Source of the DNA: Poindextera sp965277425
GTDB taxonomy: Bacteria; Pseudomonadota; Alphaproteobacteria; Caulobacterales; Caulobacteraceae
Assembly: GCA_965277425.1 (NCBI GenBank)
Contig: CBDICR010000006.1
Span: 938,842-1,002,841 of the forward strand
Direction: 5' to 3'
DNA length: 64,000 nucleotides
Below, in pieces: positions 52,953 through 60,669 of this stretch. The translations under genes were made by a program, and so were the position numbers. Numbering within the stretch: the stretch's first letter is position 1; the number at the start of each line of letters is the position of its first letter. The notes below the pieces were generated by a model that worked only from the letters and a program-made list of their open reading frames with translations, was not told the DNA's origin and searched no databases.

Positions 52953-53567
52953 TCAGCTGTGGGCGAAGATGTCGACGTCTTCCCATCCGGCCACATCGAG
53001 CTTGGCGCGCCAGGGCAGGAACTCGAAACAGGCCCTGGCCAGCTCCATTCGGCCTTCGCGTTCCAACATAGCGTCGAGCCGTGTGCGCAGGCCGTGCAGA
53101 TAGGCCACGTCGCTGGCCGCATAGGCGAGCTGTTCGGGGCTGAGCCGCGCGGCGCCCCAGTCGGAACTCTGCTGGGCCTTGGAGAGGTCCGCGCCCATCA
53201 GCTCGCGCACGACGTCCTTCAGCCCGTGCCGGTCAGTATAGGTGCGGGCGAGCTTGGAGGCGATCTTGGTGCAATAGACCGGGGCGGTGACGACTCCCAG
53301 GTGCAGGGCGAACATGGCGATATCGAAGCGGCCGAAATGGAAGAGCTTCAAGGCCGCCGGATCGGCGAGCAGGCGCTTGAGGTTCGGCGCGTCGTAGGCC
53401 GGTCGGCGGAACTTGACGATGTGGCTGTCGCCATCGCCGGCGGAGAGCTGCGCCACGCACAGAGGATCGCGGCCAAGCCGCAGGCCCATGGTCTCCGTGT
53501 CGATCGCCACCACGGGCCCGAGATCGAGCCCATCGGGCAGGTCGCCGTCGTGCTGATGGATCGTCAC
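52953..53567 (-). CDS. rnd: Ribonuclease D, short exonuclease-only form
   Basis: 204 residues against about 375 in E. coli. The DEDDy exonuclease domain is complete (VAIDTETMGL; FHFGRFDIAMF; YAASDVAYLHGL), but the HRDC domains are missing. It trims tRNA and small RNA 3' ends. It lies upstream of lptC, the usual alphaproteobacterial arrangement. Confidence 0.92.
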   Translation of the reverse strand: MTIHQHDGDLPDGLDLGPVVAIDTETMGLRLGRDPLCVAQLSAGDGDSHIVKFRRPAYDAPNLKRLLADPAALKLFHFGRFDIAMFALHLGVVTAPVYCTKIASKLARTYTDRHGLKDVVRELMGADLSKAQQSSDWGAARLSPEQLAYAASDVAYLHGLRTRLDAMLEREGRMELARACFEFLPWRAKLDVAGWEDVDIFAHS

Positions 53568-53590
53568 GGGCGTCGCACCGCCTTTGGCGT

Positions 53591-53677
<87 letters not shown>

Positions 53678-53750
53678 CTTAAAGAAGGCCGGGACCGACT
53701 AGGGCCGAACCCGACGCCAGTCAAGGCGTGCGCGAACCTATCCACCACCG

Positions 53751-56603
53751 TCAGTGCGCTTCGTCCCAGTTCGCCGCGGCGCGGGCGTCGACGACCAGGG
53801 GCACGCTGAGGGCCACGGCCGGCTCGGCGGCCTGCTCCATCACCGCCCTGGCGACGGCGCAGGTTTCTTGCGCCTCGGCCTCGGGCGCCTCGAAGACCAG
53901 TTCGTCATGGACCTGCAGCAACATCCGGGCCTTCAGGCCCGCCGCCTTCAGCGCGTCCGGCATGCGGATCATGGCGCGGCGGATGACGTCGGCGGCGGTG
54001 CCCTGGATCGGGGCGTTGATCGCGGCGCGCTCGGCGAACTGGCGATGGGCGACGGTGGTGGCGCGGATGTCCGGAATATTGACCCTCCGTCCAAAGAGGG
54101 TGGTGACGAACCCCTGCTCGCGGACCAGGGCGCGGGTGCGGTCCATATAGGCGCGAATGCCCGGGAAACGGTCGAAATAGGTCTCGATATAGGCCGCGGC
54201 CTCGTCGCGCGGGATCGACAGCTGATTGGCTAGACCAAAGGCCGAAATGCCGTAGATGATGCCGAAATTGATCGCCTTGGCCCGGCGCCGGGTCTCGGCT
54301 GGCATGCCTTCGATGGGTACGCCGAACATCTCCGAGGCGGTCATGGCGTGGATGTCGTGGCCGGCGAGGAAGGCGGCCTTCAACTGCGGGATGTCGCCGA
54401 TGTGGGCTAAGAGGCGCAGCTCGATCTGGCTGTAGTCGGCGCTGATCAAAAGGTGGCCGGGCTCGGCGATGAAGGCCTTCCTGATCTTGCGGCCTTCCTC
54501 CGTCCGCACCGGGATGTTCTGCAGGTTCGGGTCGTTCGAGGACAGGCGCCCGGTGGTGGTCGAGGCCAGCGAATAGGAGGTGTGCACCCGCCCCGTGCGT
54601 TCCGAAATCGCCTGGGTCAGGTTGTCGGTATAGGTGCCCTTCAGCTTGGAGAGCTGACGCCAGTCCAGCAGCACGCGCGGCAGCTCGTGGCCCTGGGCGG
54701 CGAGATCCTCCAGGATGCGCACATCCGTGCCCCAGGCGCCCGTCGCGGTCTTTTTCGCGCCGGGCAGGCCCATCTCGCCGAACAGCACATCGCCGATCTG
54801 CTTGGGCGAGCCCAGGTTGAACGGCCGCCCGACGATCCTTTGCGCCTCGGCCTCAAGCTCGCTCATGCGCATGGAGAAGTCGTGGCTGAGCAGCCGCAGT
54901 TGTTCGGGATCGATGCGGATTCCTTCGCACTCCATCTGCGCCAGCACCGCCGGCAAAGGCCGCTCCAGCGTCTCATAGACGCTGAGCAGGCCTTCGCGCG
55001 CCAGGCGCGGGCGCAGATGGTGGTAGAGCCGCAAGGTGACGTCGGCGTCCTCGGCGGCATAGGCGGTCGCCGGCTCCAGCGGCACGTGCTTGAAGCTTTT
55101 CTGCGCCTTGCCCGCCCCCGCCACGGTCTTGAAGCTGATCGGCTCGTGATTCAGCCACAGCTTGCTGAGCTCATCCATGCCGTGATTGTGCAGGCCGGCC
55201 TCCAGTACGTAGGAGATCAGCATGGTGTCTTCGATCGGCGCCACCGCGATGCCGTAGCGCGACAGCACGGCCATGTCGTACTTGGCGTTCTGGGCGATCT
55301 TGAGCACCGCCGGGTCTTCCAGCAACGGCTTCAGCCGCGCGATGACCTCCTCGCAGGTGATCTGCTCGAGGTCGGTCGCGGCCTCGAACTGCAGGCCCTC
55401 CTCGGCCTCGCCGCAGTGACCGACCGGGATGTAGCAGGCCTCGCCGGGCGCAAGCGCGAGCGAGACGCCGCAGAGCCCGGCATTGGCCGACGACAGCGAG
55501 TCCGTCTCGGTGTCGAAGGCGACCAGGCCCTGGGCGCGGGCGCGCTCGATAAAGCCGTCCAGCGTCGCGAGGTCGCGCACGCAGACATAGCCGCTGGTGT
55601 CCACCGGTCCCGCGGTCGCCGGCTGGGGCGCAGGCCTGGCCGCGGGCGCCGCGCCGCCGCTCAGCGCCTCGGCGACGCGCCGAGCCAGGGTGCGGAACTC
55701 CATGGTCTCAAGGAACTGCGCCAGCACGGCCGCGTCCGGCTCGGCCACGTCCAAGTCTTCGATCGGCGACGGCAGCGGCGTGTCGCAATCCAGCCGCACC
55801 AGCTCGCGCGACAGGCGGATCTGGTCGGCGAAATCGATCAGGGTCTGGCGGCGCTTTTCCTGCTTGATCTCGCCGGCGCGGGCCAAAAGCGTGTCGAGGT
55901 CGCCATATTCGAGGATCAGGGCCGAGGCGGTCTTGATGCCTATGCCCGGCGCGCCCGGCACATTGTCGACCGAATCGCCGCACAGGGCCTGGACGTCGAC
56001 CACCTTGTCGGGCGGAACGCCGAACTTCTCGGCCACCTCGGACGGGCCGAGGCGGATGTTCTTCATCGGATCGAACATGGAGACGCGTTCGCCGACCAGC
56101 TGCATCAGGTCCTTGTCCGACGAGACGATCACCACCTCGCCGCCGAGGTCGCGGACGTGGCAGGCATAGGCCGCGATCAGGTCGTCGGCCTCGTAGCCGG
56201 GCAGTTCGACGCAGGGCACGCCAAAGGCCTTGGTCGCCTCGCGCACCAGCGGGAACTGTGGGATCAGGTCCTCGGGCGCGGGCGGGCGGTGGGCCTTGTA
56301 TTCGGCATAGAGATCGTTGCGGAAGGTCTTCTCGGAATGGTCGAAGATCGCCGCCAGGTGGGTCGGCGCGTCCGGCGCGGCCTTCATGTCGACCAGCAGC
56401 TTCCACAGCATGTTGCAGAAGCCGGCCACCGCCCCCACCGGCAAGCCGTCGGACTTGCGCGTCAAGGGCGGCAGGGCGTGATAGGCGCGGAAGATATAGC
56501 CGGAGACGTCGACCAGATAGAGCCGCATCGCCGGCCCGTCCTGGGTGAGCTCGCGCGGACTCTCTGCGATGGTCTCGGGCGCTTCGTCGAGGGTGTCGGT
56601 CAT
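53751..56603 (-). CDS. polA: DNA polymerase I
   Basis: 950 residues with all three domains: 5' nuclease (about 25-310; YIFRAYHALPP, DSVDNVPGAPGIG), 3'-5' proofreading exonuclease with FDTETDSLS retained (about 345-540) and family A polymerase (ISADYSQIELRLLAH, RRAKAINFGIIYG, LQVHDELVFE). Gap filling and Okazaki fragment processing. About 25 residues precede the nuclease core. Confidence 0.98.
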   Translation of the reverse strand: MTDTLDEAPETIAESPRELTQDGPAMRLYLVDVSGYIFRAYHALPPLTRKSDGLPVGAVAGFCNMLWKLLVDMKAAPDAPTHLAAIFDHSEKTFRNDLYAEYKAHRPPAPEDLIPQFPLVREATKAFGVPCVELPGYEADDLIAAYACHVRDLGGEVVIVSSDKDLMQLVGERVSMFDPMKNIRLGPSEVAEKFGVPPDKVVDVQALCGDSVDNVPGAPGIGIKTASALILEYGDLDTLLARAGEIKQEKRRQTLIDFADQIRLSRELVRLDCDTPLPSPIEDLDVAEPDAAVLAQFLETMEFRTLARRVAEALSGGAAPAARPAPQPATAGPVDTSGYVCVRDLATLDGFIERARAQGLVAFDTETDSLSSANAGLCGVSLALAPGEACYIPVGHCGEAEEGLQFEAATDLEQITCEEVIARLKPLLEDPAVLKIAQNAKYDMAVLSRYGIAVAPIEDTMLISYVLEAGLHNHGMDELSKLWLNHEPISFKTVAGAGKAQKSFKHVPLEPATAYAAEDADVTLRLYHHLRPRLAREGLLSVYETLERPLPAVLAQMECEGIRIDPEQLRLLSHDFSMRMSELEAEAQRIVGRPFNLGSPKQIGDVLFGEMGLPGAKKTATGAWGTDVRILEDLAAQGHELPRVLLDWRQLSKLKGTYTDNLTQAISERTGRVHTSYSLASTTTGRLSSNDPNLQNIPVRTEEGRKIRKAFIAEPGHLLISADYSQIELRLLAHIGDIPQLKAAFLAGHDIHAMTASEMFGVPIEGMPAETRRRAKAINFGIIYGISAFGLANQLSIPRDEAAAYIETYFDRFPGIRAYMDRTRALVREQGFVTTLFGRRVNIPDIRATTVAHRQFAERAAINAPIQGTAADVIRRAMIRMPDALKAAGLKARMLLQVHDELVFEAPEAEAQETCAVARAVMEQAAEPAVALSVPLVVDARAAANWDEAH

Positions 56604-56665
56604 GGCGGAAAGATAGGCCCGGTTAAGGCCGGGGTCACCCCTCCAGCGGGCGACGATTCAAGCGG

Positions 56666-56914
56666 CTAGTGTGCGCCCGGACCCTCATAGGCGCCGGGGG
56701 CCAGGCGCTCACCCTCGTCGAGCGGCTTGTCGGTCAGCACGAAGCGGCGGTCGCAATAGCCGCATTCGACGAAGGGCTCTTCACCCATCTCCAGATAGAC
56801 GCGCGGGTGGCCGAGCGCGCCGCCGACCCCGTCGCAGGCGACCCGGCGCGTGCGCACCCTGATCACCTCAGGCGGCTCGATCTTCAGTTCCTTGGCGGTG
56901 GTGTCGGGGTTCAT
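56666..56914 (-). CDS. zf-CHCC zinc-finger domain protein
   Basis: 82 residues: C in VACDGVGGALGHP, H in the same loop, then ECGYCDRRF, the C-x(n)-H-x(n)-CxxC zf-CHCC pattern also seen in the NDUFS6-type complex I subunit. Free-standing bacterial members are of uncertain function. ATG 56914 is preferred over an upstream in-frame ATG by its match to the family N-terminus. Confidence 0.85.
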   Translation of the reverse strand: MNPDTTAKELKIEPPEVIRVRTRRVACDGVGGALGHPRVYLEMGEEPFVECGYCDRRFVLTDKPLDEGERLAPGAYEGPGAH

Positions 56915-57017
56915 CGCAGCGGCGGCTCCGCGCGACGCTTGGCAATACGGTCGCGCGCGCATACCTATGCGGCGCGCCCGGCAGCGTCAATTCAACGAAA
57001 AAAGGCTCACTGTCCGA

Positions 57018-57980
57018 ATGGAACTTCCCGAGTTCGCCATCGAAGCGCGCGGTCTGGTCAAGACCTATGCGAAGACCAAGACCACCCCGGCCAAGACGGC
57101 GCTGAACGGCATCGACCTGCAGATTCCGCGCGGCTCGATCTTCGGCCTGCTGGGCCCGAACGGCGCCGGCAAATCGACCTTCATCAACATCCTCGCCGGA
57201 CTGGTGCGCAAGAGCGCCGGGACCGTGCGGATCTGGGATCGCGACATCGACCAGCAGCCGCGAGACGCGCGCGCCTGTATCGGGGTAGTGGCCCAGGAGA
57301 TCGCCGCCGACGTCTTCTTCACCCCGCGCGAATCGCTGGACGTGCAGGCCGGCCTCTATGGCGTGCCCCGGCGCGAGCGGCGAACCGACGAACTGCTGGC
57401 CGCCGTCGGCCTTGGCGAACAGGCCGACGCCTATGTGCGCCAGCTCTCCGGCGGCATGAAGCGCCGGCTTATGGTGGCCAAGGCCATGGTGCACAATCCG
57501 CCCGTGCTGATCCTCGACGAGCCCACCGCCGGGGTCGACGTCGAGCTGCGCCGCCAACTCTGGGCCTATGTGGTGGGGCTGAATAGGCTGGGCGTCACCA
57601 TCGTCCTGACCACCCACTATCTGCAGGAGGCCGAGGAGCTCTGCGACACGATCGCCATCATCAACCGCGGCGAAGTGGTGGCCTGCGAGCCGACCAGCCA
57701 GCTCCTGCGCCGCATCGACACCCGCACCGTGGTGATCACCCCGCAGGAGCCCTTGAGCCTGGTCCCCGACCTTGGCGGCTTCGAGGCCCGGCTGCGCGCC
57801 GGCGGCGAGCTGGCCATCACCTTCAAGAGCGGCGAGGCCGGCGTCGAGCAGGTGCTGACCGCCGTGCGCGCGGCCGGCGTGACCATCAAGGACCTGGCCA
57901 CGGAGAACCCCGATCTGGAGGACGTCTTCATGGCCCTGACCTACGGCTCGCCCGCCGCCGGGGCCCCCGTCCCGGCCTAG
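57018..57980 (+). CDS. ABC-2 type transporter ATP-binding protein
   Basis: 320 residues: GLLGPNGAGKSTFINILAGL, LSGGMKRRLMVAKAM and VLILDEPTAGVD, with a C-terminal extension (about 230-320) as in drug/lipid exporter ATPases. No partner permease is found: the next gene-bearing feature downstream is a truncated tRNA and then accessory DNA, so the permease, if it was adjacent, has been separated. Confidence 0.9.
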   Translation: MELPEFAIEARGLVKTYAKTKTTPAKTALNGIDLQIPRGSIFGLLGPNGAGKSTFINILAGLVRKSAGTVRIWDRDIDQQPRDARACIGVVAQEIAADVFFTPRESLDVQAGLYGVPRRERRTDELLAAVGLGEQADAYVRQLSGGMKRRLMVAKAMVHNPPVLILDEPTAGVDVELRRQLWAYVVGLNRLGVTIVLTTHYLQEAEELCDTIAIINRGEVVACEPTSQLLRRIDTRTVVITPQEPLSLVPDLGGFEARLRAGGELAITFKSGEAGVEQVLTAVRAAGVTIKDLATENPDLEDVFMALTYGSPAAGAPVPA

Positions 57981-58057
57981 ACCGCCGCCGTTTGCGCCGC
58001 CCGGCCCTTTCGGCTAGGTATCGCCTCCCCTTGGCGGACGCGCGAGCGACCGCCCAA

Positions 58058-58099
58058 GCGCCCGTAGCTCAGCTGGATAGAGCGTTGCCCTCCGAAGGC
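58058..58099 (+). pseudogene. Truncated tRNA-Arg (anticodon CCG), 5' half only
   Basis: 42 nt matching a tRNA-Arg from GCGCCCGTAGCTCAGCTGG to the anticodon loop CTCCGAA and first three stem bases GGC. Then the match ends; the next bases are TTGTGTCAAG and no variable arm, T-arm or 3' acceptor follows. It differs from the intact copy at 58342 in acceptor and anticodon stem bases, so it is not a simple tandem copy. Confidence 0.85.
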
Positions 58100-58341
58100 T
58101 TGTGTCAAGAGCATTTCGTCCATAGGCAATAGAAGAAAAGGTTGTAAAAACAGTAACTTGACGGCCCTATTTATCGCTCCCAACACACCGCTATTTTTCG
58201 CGTAAGCGCCGCGTAAGCAGTTTCGGGAGAACGGAAGCGGACCGCCGGATAGCGGAGCGTAGCTATTTAGTCGGACGAATGAGATATGATCGGCAAATCC
58301 GTTGACCCTCACGGGTCCGTCGGGCTAGGCGAATGAGAGAT
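58100..58341. other. Gene-free spacer between truncated and intact tRNA-Arg
   Basis: About 240 bp of lower-GC sequence with no supportable gene. It contains a short direct repeat (GCGTAAG at about 58200 and 58210), CGAATGAGA twice (about 58276 and 58330), and a small hairpin GACCC-tcac-GGGTC (about 58303-58316). It probably marks an insertion junction. Confidence 0.5.
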
Positions 58342-58418
58342 GCACCCGTAGCTCAGCTGGATAGAGTGTCGGCCTCCGAAGCCGAAGGTCACAGGTTCGA
58401 ATCCTGTCGGGTGCGCCA
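58342..58418 (+). tRNA. tRNA-Arg (anticodon CCG)
   Basis: 77 nt with encoded CCA. Acceptor GCACCCG pairs with CGGGTGC, anticodon stem TCGGC / GCCGA encloses CTCCGAA (anticodon CCG), T-arm CAGGTTCGAATCCTG. All arms pair. It has compensatory acceptor changes relative to the truncated copy, as expected for an independently evolved gene. Confidence 0.95.
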
Positions 58419-58533
58419 CTTCGGTATTAAAGTGCGAACCCCACGCGGGATATGCCGCTGCTGATAAGCCGCTGTCCAATAATTGCTTTTTGCAACGAAT
58501 GCGTAGGCGGCCAGTACCCAGCAAAACCCAATC

Positions 58534-58980
58534 TCAGCCCCTAGAATTATTAAATTCAGCCAGAACGCCCATGGCGCCCGCGATCCTGCGCATGTCATTT
58601 TCGTCAAGCTTGCGTTTCGGGCCGCGCATGGCGATGCCCCAGTTGGTGCCGTGGTCGCGGGTCAGCCGGAGTTCGTGTAGAAGCGGTTTGATCGGAGCAG
58701 GCTCGGCACCCTTCAGATAGTCCACATCAACGCGATACGGATTGAAGTTCATCGCTTGTTCGGCGCGGTAGGGCGTTTCTGATGTCACACGACCGATGGT
58801 CGTAAACGCCTGTACCAGCATACCTTCCCCTAAACCCTCGCGCGGCGAGTAATAAACGATCCAGTCGCCCTTTTTTAGCGACTTCACCGCGATATGCTTG
58901 CCGTGCCCAAGCTGTGCGAAGCCGCCATCGCGCCCCCCGCGAGCATGCTGCGCCGACGCGACACCCACCCAGAACGCCAC
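58534..58980 (-). CDS. EVE domain protein (UPF0310-like)
   Basis: 148 residues. WVGVASAQHARGG, GGFAQLGHGKH, KKGDWIVYYSPREGL and LLHELRLTRDHGTNWG match the EVE fold, a PUA-like module thought to bind modified nucleobases or RNA. Such genes often occur in islands and defence contexts. It ends 2 bp before the MarR gene start region on the same strand and is likely cotranscribed with it. Confidence 0.87.
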   Translation of the reverse strand: MAFWVGVASAQHARGGRDGGFAQLGHGKHIAVKSLKKGDWIVYYSPREGLGEGMLVQAFTTIGRVTSETPYRAEQAMNFNPYRVDVDYLKGAEPAPIKPLLHELRLTRDHGTNWGIAMRGPKRKLDENDMRRIAGAMGVLAEFNNSRG

Positions 58981-58982
58981 GC

Positions 58983-59432
58983 TCAGTGTCCCCCAAGCGC
59001 ATCAGCGCAGCGTTGCAGAAGATCTCTCAGCAACTTCGTCTCCTCCTTCGTCAGGCGCGCAATCATCTGCCGCTCGACGGCCTCGGCTGCAATCATGCCG
59101 GCTAGGGCCGCCGTTCTGCCTCTCTGAGTCAGTTCTGTCATGATGATCCTCCCATGCTTCGGATGCGGCGTGCGCACAATGAAGCCATCTCGCTCCAGCG
59201 TGACGAGCATCCCCTGCATGGACTGAGGTGTCACGAACGCCGCGCGTGCCAGCGCGGCATTCGAGATGCGCGGATTGTCGCCAATAGCGAGCAACGCGGC
59301 ATTCTGTGCTGCTGAGACGCCAGTTCCGGCTAGTGCCGCCTCAAGCCGCTGTCGCAGACGGTGCTGGGTGAATTTCAAACCGTAGCCGATCCAACCCTCC
59401 CCACTCGGCGGCGTCATCTTACGAATTGACAT
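58983..59432 (-). CDS. MarR family transcriptional regulator
   Basis: 149 residues, winged helix: AALLAIGDNPRISNAALARAAFVTPQSMQGML (HTH, about 43-75) and the wing DGFIVRTPHPKHGRIIM. Homodimeric repressor of a small regulon, released by small molecules. It is divergent from a VOC gene, with two matching palindromes between them, the first overlapping its own ATG. Confidence 0.93.
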   Translation of the reverse strand: MSIRKMTPPSGEGWIGYGLKFTQHRLRQRLEAALAGTGVSAAQNAALLAIGDNPRISNAALARAAFVTPQSMQGMLVTLERDGFIVRTPHPKHGRIIMTELTQRGRTAALAGMIAAEAVERQMIARLTKEETKLLRDLLQRCADALGGH

Positions 59433-59471
59433 ATCAGGAACCTGATATTAATATAAGGAACCTGATAATAT
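59431..59471. promoter_or_regulatory. Two candidate MarR operators in the marR-VOC divergent gap
   Basis: Site 1, ATATCAGG-aa-CCTGATAT (59431-59448), is a perfect 8-bp inverted repeat overlapping the regulator start codon. Site 2, ATATAAGG-aa-CCTGATAATAT (59451-59471), is an imperfect copy. Centres are 20 bp apart, about two helical turns, on the same DNA face. Confidence 0.75.
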
Positions 59472-59486
59472 GCTGGAGAAATCAAA

Positions 59487-59855
59487 ATGACAACGCCAAT
59501 CGGACCATCCTTTATCGCCCTACAAGTTCGTGACCTTGCCGCGTCCGCCGCCTTCTACAAGGATGTGTTCGGCTTTGCGGCAGAAGACAGGAACCCTCAC
59601 GGAGCCGTCGTCTTCACGACCAAGCCGATTGCCTTGGCTCTGCGCGAACCTCTGCAACCGTTGCCTGACAACGGCCCGCTGGGAACCGGCACCGTCCTGT
59701 GGGTTGCCTGCGACGATGCGGATGCCCTCCACGATCTTATTTTTGAGCGCGGCGGCAAGATCTTGCGCCCGCTCAGCGATGGGCCCTTCGGCAGGTTCTT
59801 CGTGGCCAGCGATCCTGACGGTTACGCCATTACTTTCCATACTGCGCAAAGCTGA
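59487..59855 (+). CDS. VOC (glyoxalase/bleomycin resistance-like) protein
   Basis: 122 residues with two beta-alpha-beta-beta-beta modules: FIALQVRDLAASAAFYKDVFGF and WVACDDADALHDLIFERGGKIL... FGRFFVASDPDGY. Likely detoxifies an electrophile or binds a small ligand; metal ligands cannot be assigned. Divergent from marR and presumably its main target. Confidence 0.88.
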   Translation: MTTPIGPSFIALQVRDLAASAAFYKDVFGFAAEDRNPHGAVVFTTKPIALALREPLQPLPDNGPLGTGTVLWVACDDADALHDLIFERGGKILRPLSDGPFGRFFVASDPDGYAITFHTAQS

Positions 59856-59890
59856 GAGCGGGCAAATGCGCCCGCTCTCGTTGCTCTTCT
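59854..59890 (+). terminator. Hairpin terminator after the VOC gene
   Basis: GAGAGCGGGC (59854-59863), loop AAATGC, GCCCGCTCTC (59870-59879), a perfect 10-bp stem starting inside the stop codon, followed by the T/C-rich GTTGCTCTTCTCTTAT. Strong stem, weak U-tract. Confidence 0.55.
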
Positions 59891-59914
59891 CTTATAGAGG
59901 AATGTCGAAACAAA

Positions 59915-60141
59915 ATGGCTTCTGACATGCAGCCCCGACTGTTCGTGACCGGAGCAACCGGCCATCTTGGACGCCTCGTAATCCGCGAACTATTAAAGCG
60001 AGCCCAACCAAGCAGCGTCGTGGCGGGCGTCTGTTAGACAGAGCATTAAGTTGCCAAGCACTTTAGCGCGCAAGGCGTCGAAGTGCGCGTTGCCGACTAT
60101 TCCCGGCCCGATACCTAGTCAGCGGCTTTCGCAGGCCAGAC
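59915..60141 (+). pseudogene. NmrA/QorB-like NAD(P)-binding oxidoreductase fragment
   Basis: ATG 59915 opens a Rossmann N-terminus (RLFVTGATGHLGRLVIRELL) but stops at TAG 60037 after 40 residues. Homologous sequence continues in another frame (KHFSAQGVEVRVADYSRPDT) and again after a stop (SAAFAG) to about 60140, where it abuts a fragment of a different gene on the other strand. Frameshift, stop and 3' loss make it a clear remnant of the family that cleans up quinones or senses NADPH. Confidence 0.8.
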
Positions 60142-60316
60142 GAGCAGCATGGTGGGTGGTCACCCGCTGGCCCCAGCTCCGCATCGCGCGCAACGCCCCG
60201 GCCGAGGCGGCGTCAGCGCCCGCCAGGAAGACCGCCGCGCCGAGCACCCCCGCGAAGAAGGTGAACGCCGCGGCGACGTGCAACGCCTTCAGCCATGTGT
60301 AGAGATTGCCGCTCAA
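60119..60316 (-). pseudogene. Truncated CopD/HemJ-like membrane protein
   Basis: 65 residues from ATG 60316: LYTWLKALHVAAAFTFFAGVLGAAVFLAG is the first helix of a CopD/HemJ-type integral membrane protein. Beyond RSWGQRVTT the family sequence (TPxMLLVW) continues only in another frame as MLLVW, then is replaced at about 60140 by the oxidoreductase remnant. ATG overlaps the DUF3817 stop by 4 bp, so it was once part of the same operon. Confidence 0.65.
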
Positions 60317-60669
60317 GACTGTCGCCGCCCCTCAGGCTGGAGAACCGCGGCCTTGCGCCGGATCAGCATCAGATTCGTGTATCCGCCAACGGCACGAAGG
60401 CTGTGACCGCCAGCCGCAACCACTCGGCTGGACGCCAGTCGCCGCTCGCCACCGTCTGGACGAGCGTCCCGGACATAGAAGCAGAAGGCGATCCCGTGGA
60501 CCGGACCCATGACGGTCACCGCCTCCGGACGGCCCGCGAAGTGCTTGAGCGGGACAGCGACTCCCAAGAGGAGAACCAACGTGGTCGCCTCGATGAGCGA
60601 GGCCACTTCGAGCTTGCGGAGCTGCCCCAGCTCCAGCTTCACGCCGTCGGGCGTGTCGGCCTGTGTCAC
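60313..60669 (-). CDS. DUF3817-like membrane protein with two compensating frameshifts
   Basis: 118 residues in one open frame. The two ends match a DUF3817-type protein (LASLIEATTLVLLLGVAVPLKH, MGPVHGIAFCFYV, and GGYTNLMLIRRKA), but about 30 residues between (roughly 68-97) are non-homologous. In the neighbouring frame that stretch reads LVQTVASGDWRPAEWLRLAV, exactly what the family needs. An extra base after FYV (CGGG) and a missing base before GGYTN restore the frame. Either a real double mutation or paired sequencing errors; product may be non-functional. Confidence 0.6.
   Translation of the reverse strand: MTQADTPDGVKLELGQLRKLEVASLIEATTLVLLLGVAVPLKHFAGRPEAVTVMGPVHGIAFCFYVRDARPDGGERRLASSRVVAAGGHSLRAVGGYTNLMLIRRKAAVLQPEGRRQS

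Noticed and set aside
57977..58312. Open frame of 111 codons on the minus strand across the truncated tRNA-Arg
   Set aside because: It reads through the antisense of the tRNA (QRSIQLSYGRL comes from tRNA bases), a well-known false-gene artefact; no start context and no family.
58309..58524. Open frame with HPTGFEPVTFGF-like peptide over the intact tRNA-Arg
   Set aside because: Classic spurious translation of a tRNA gene on the antisense strand.
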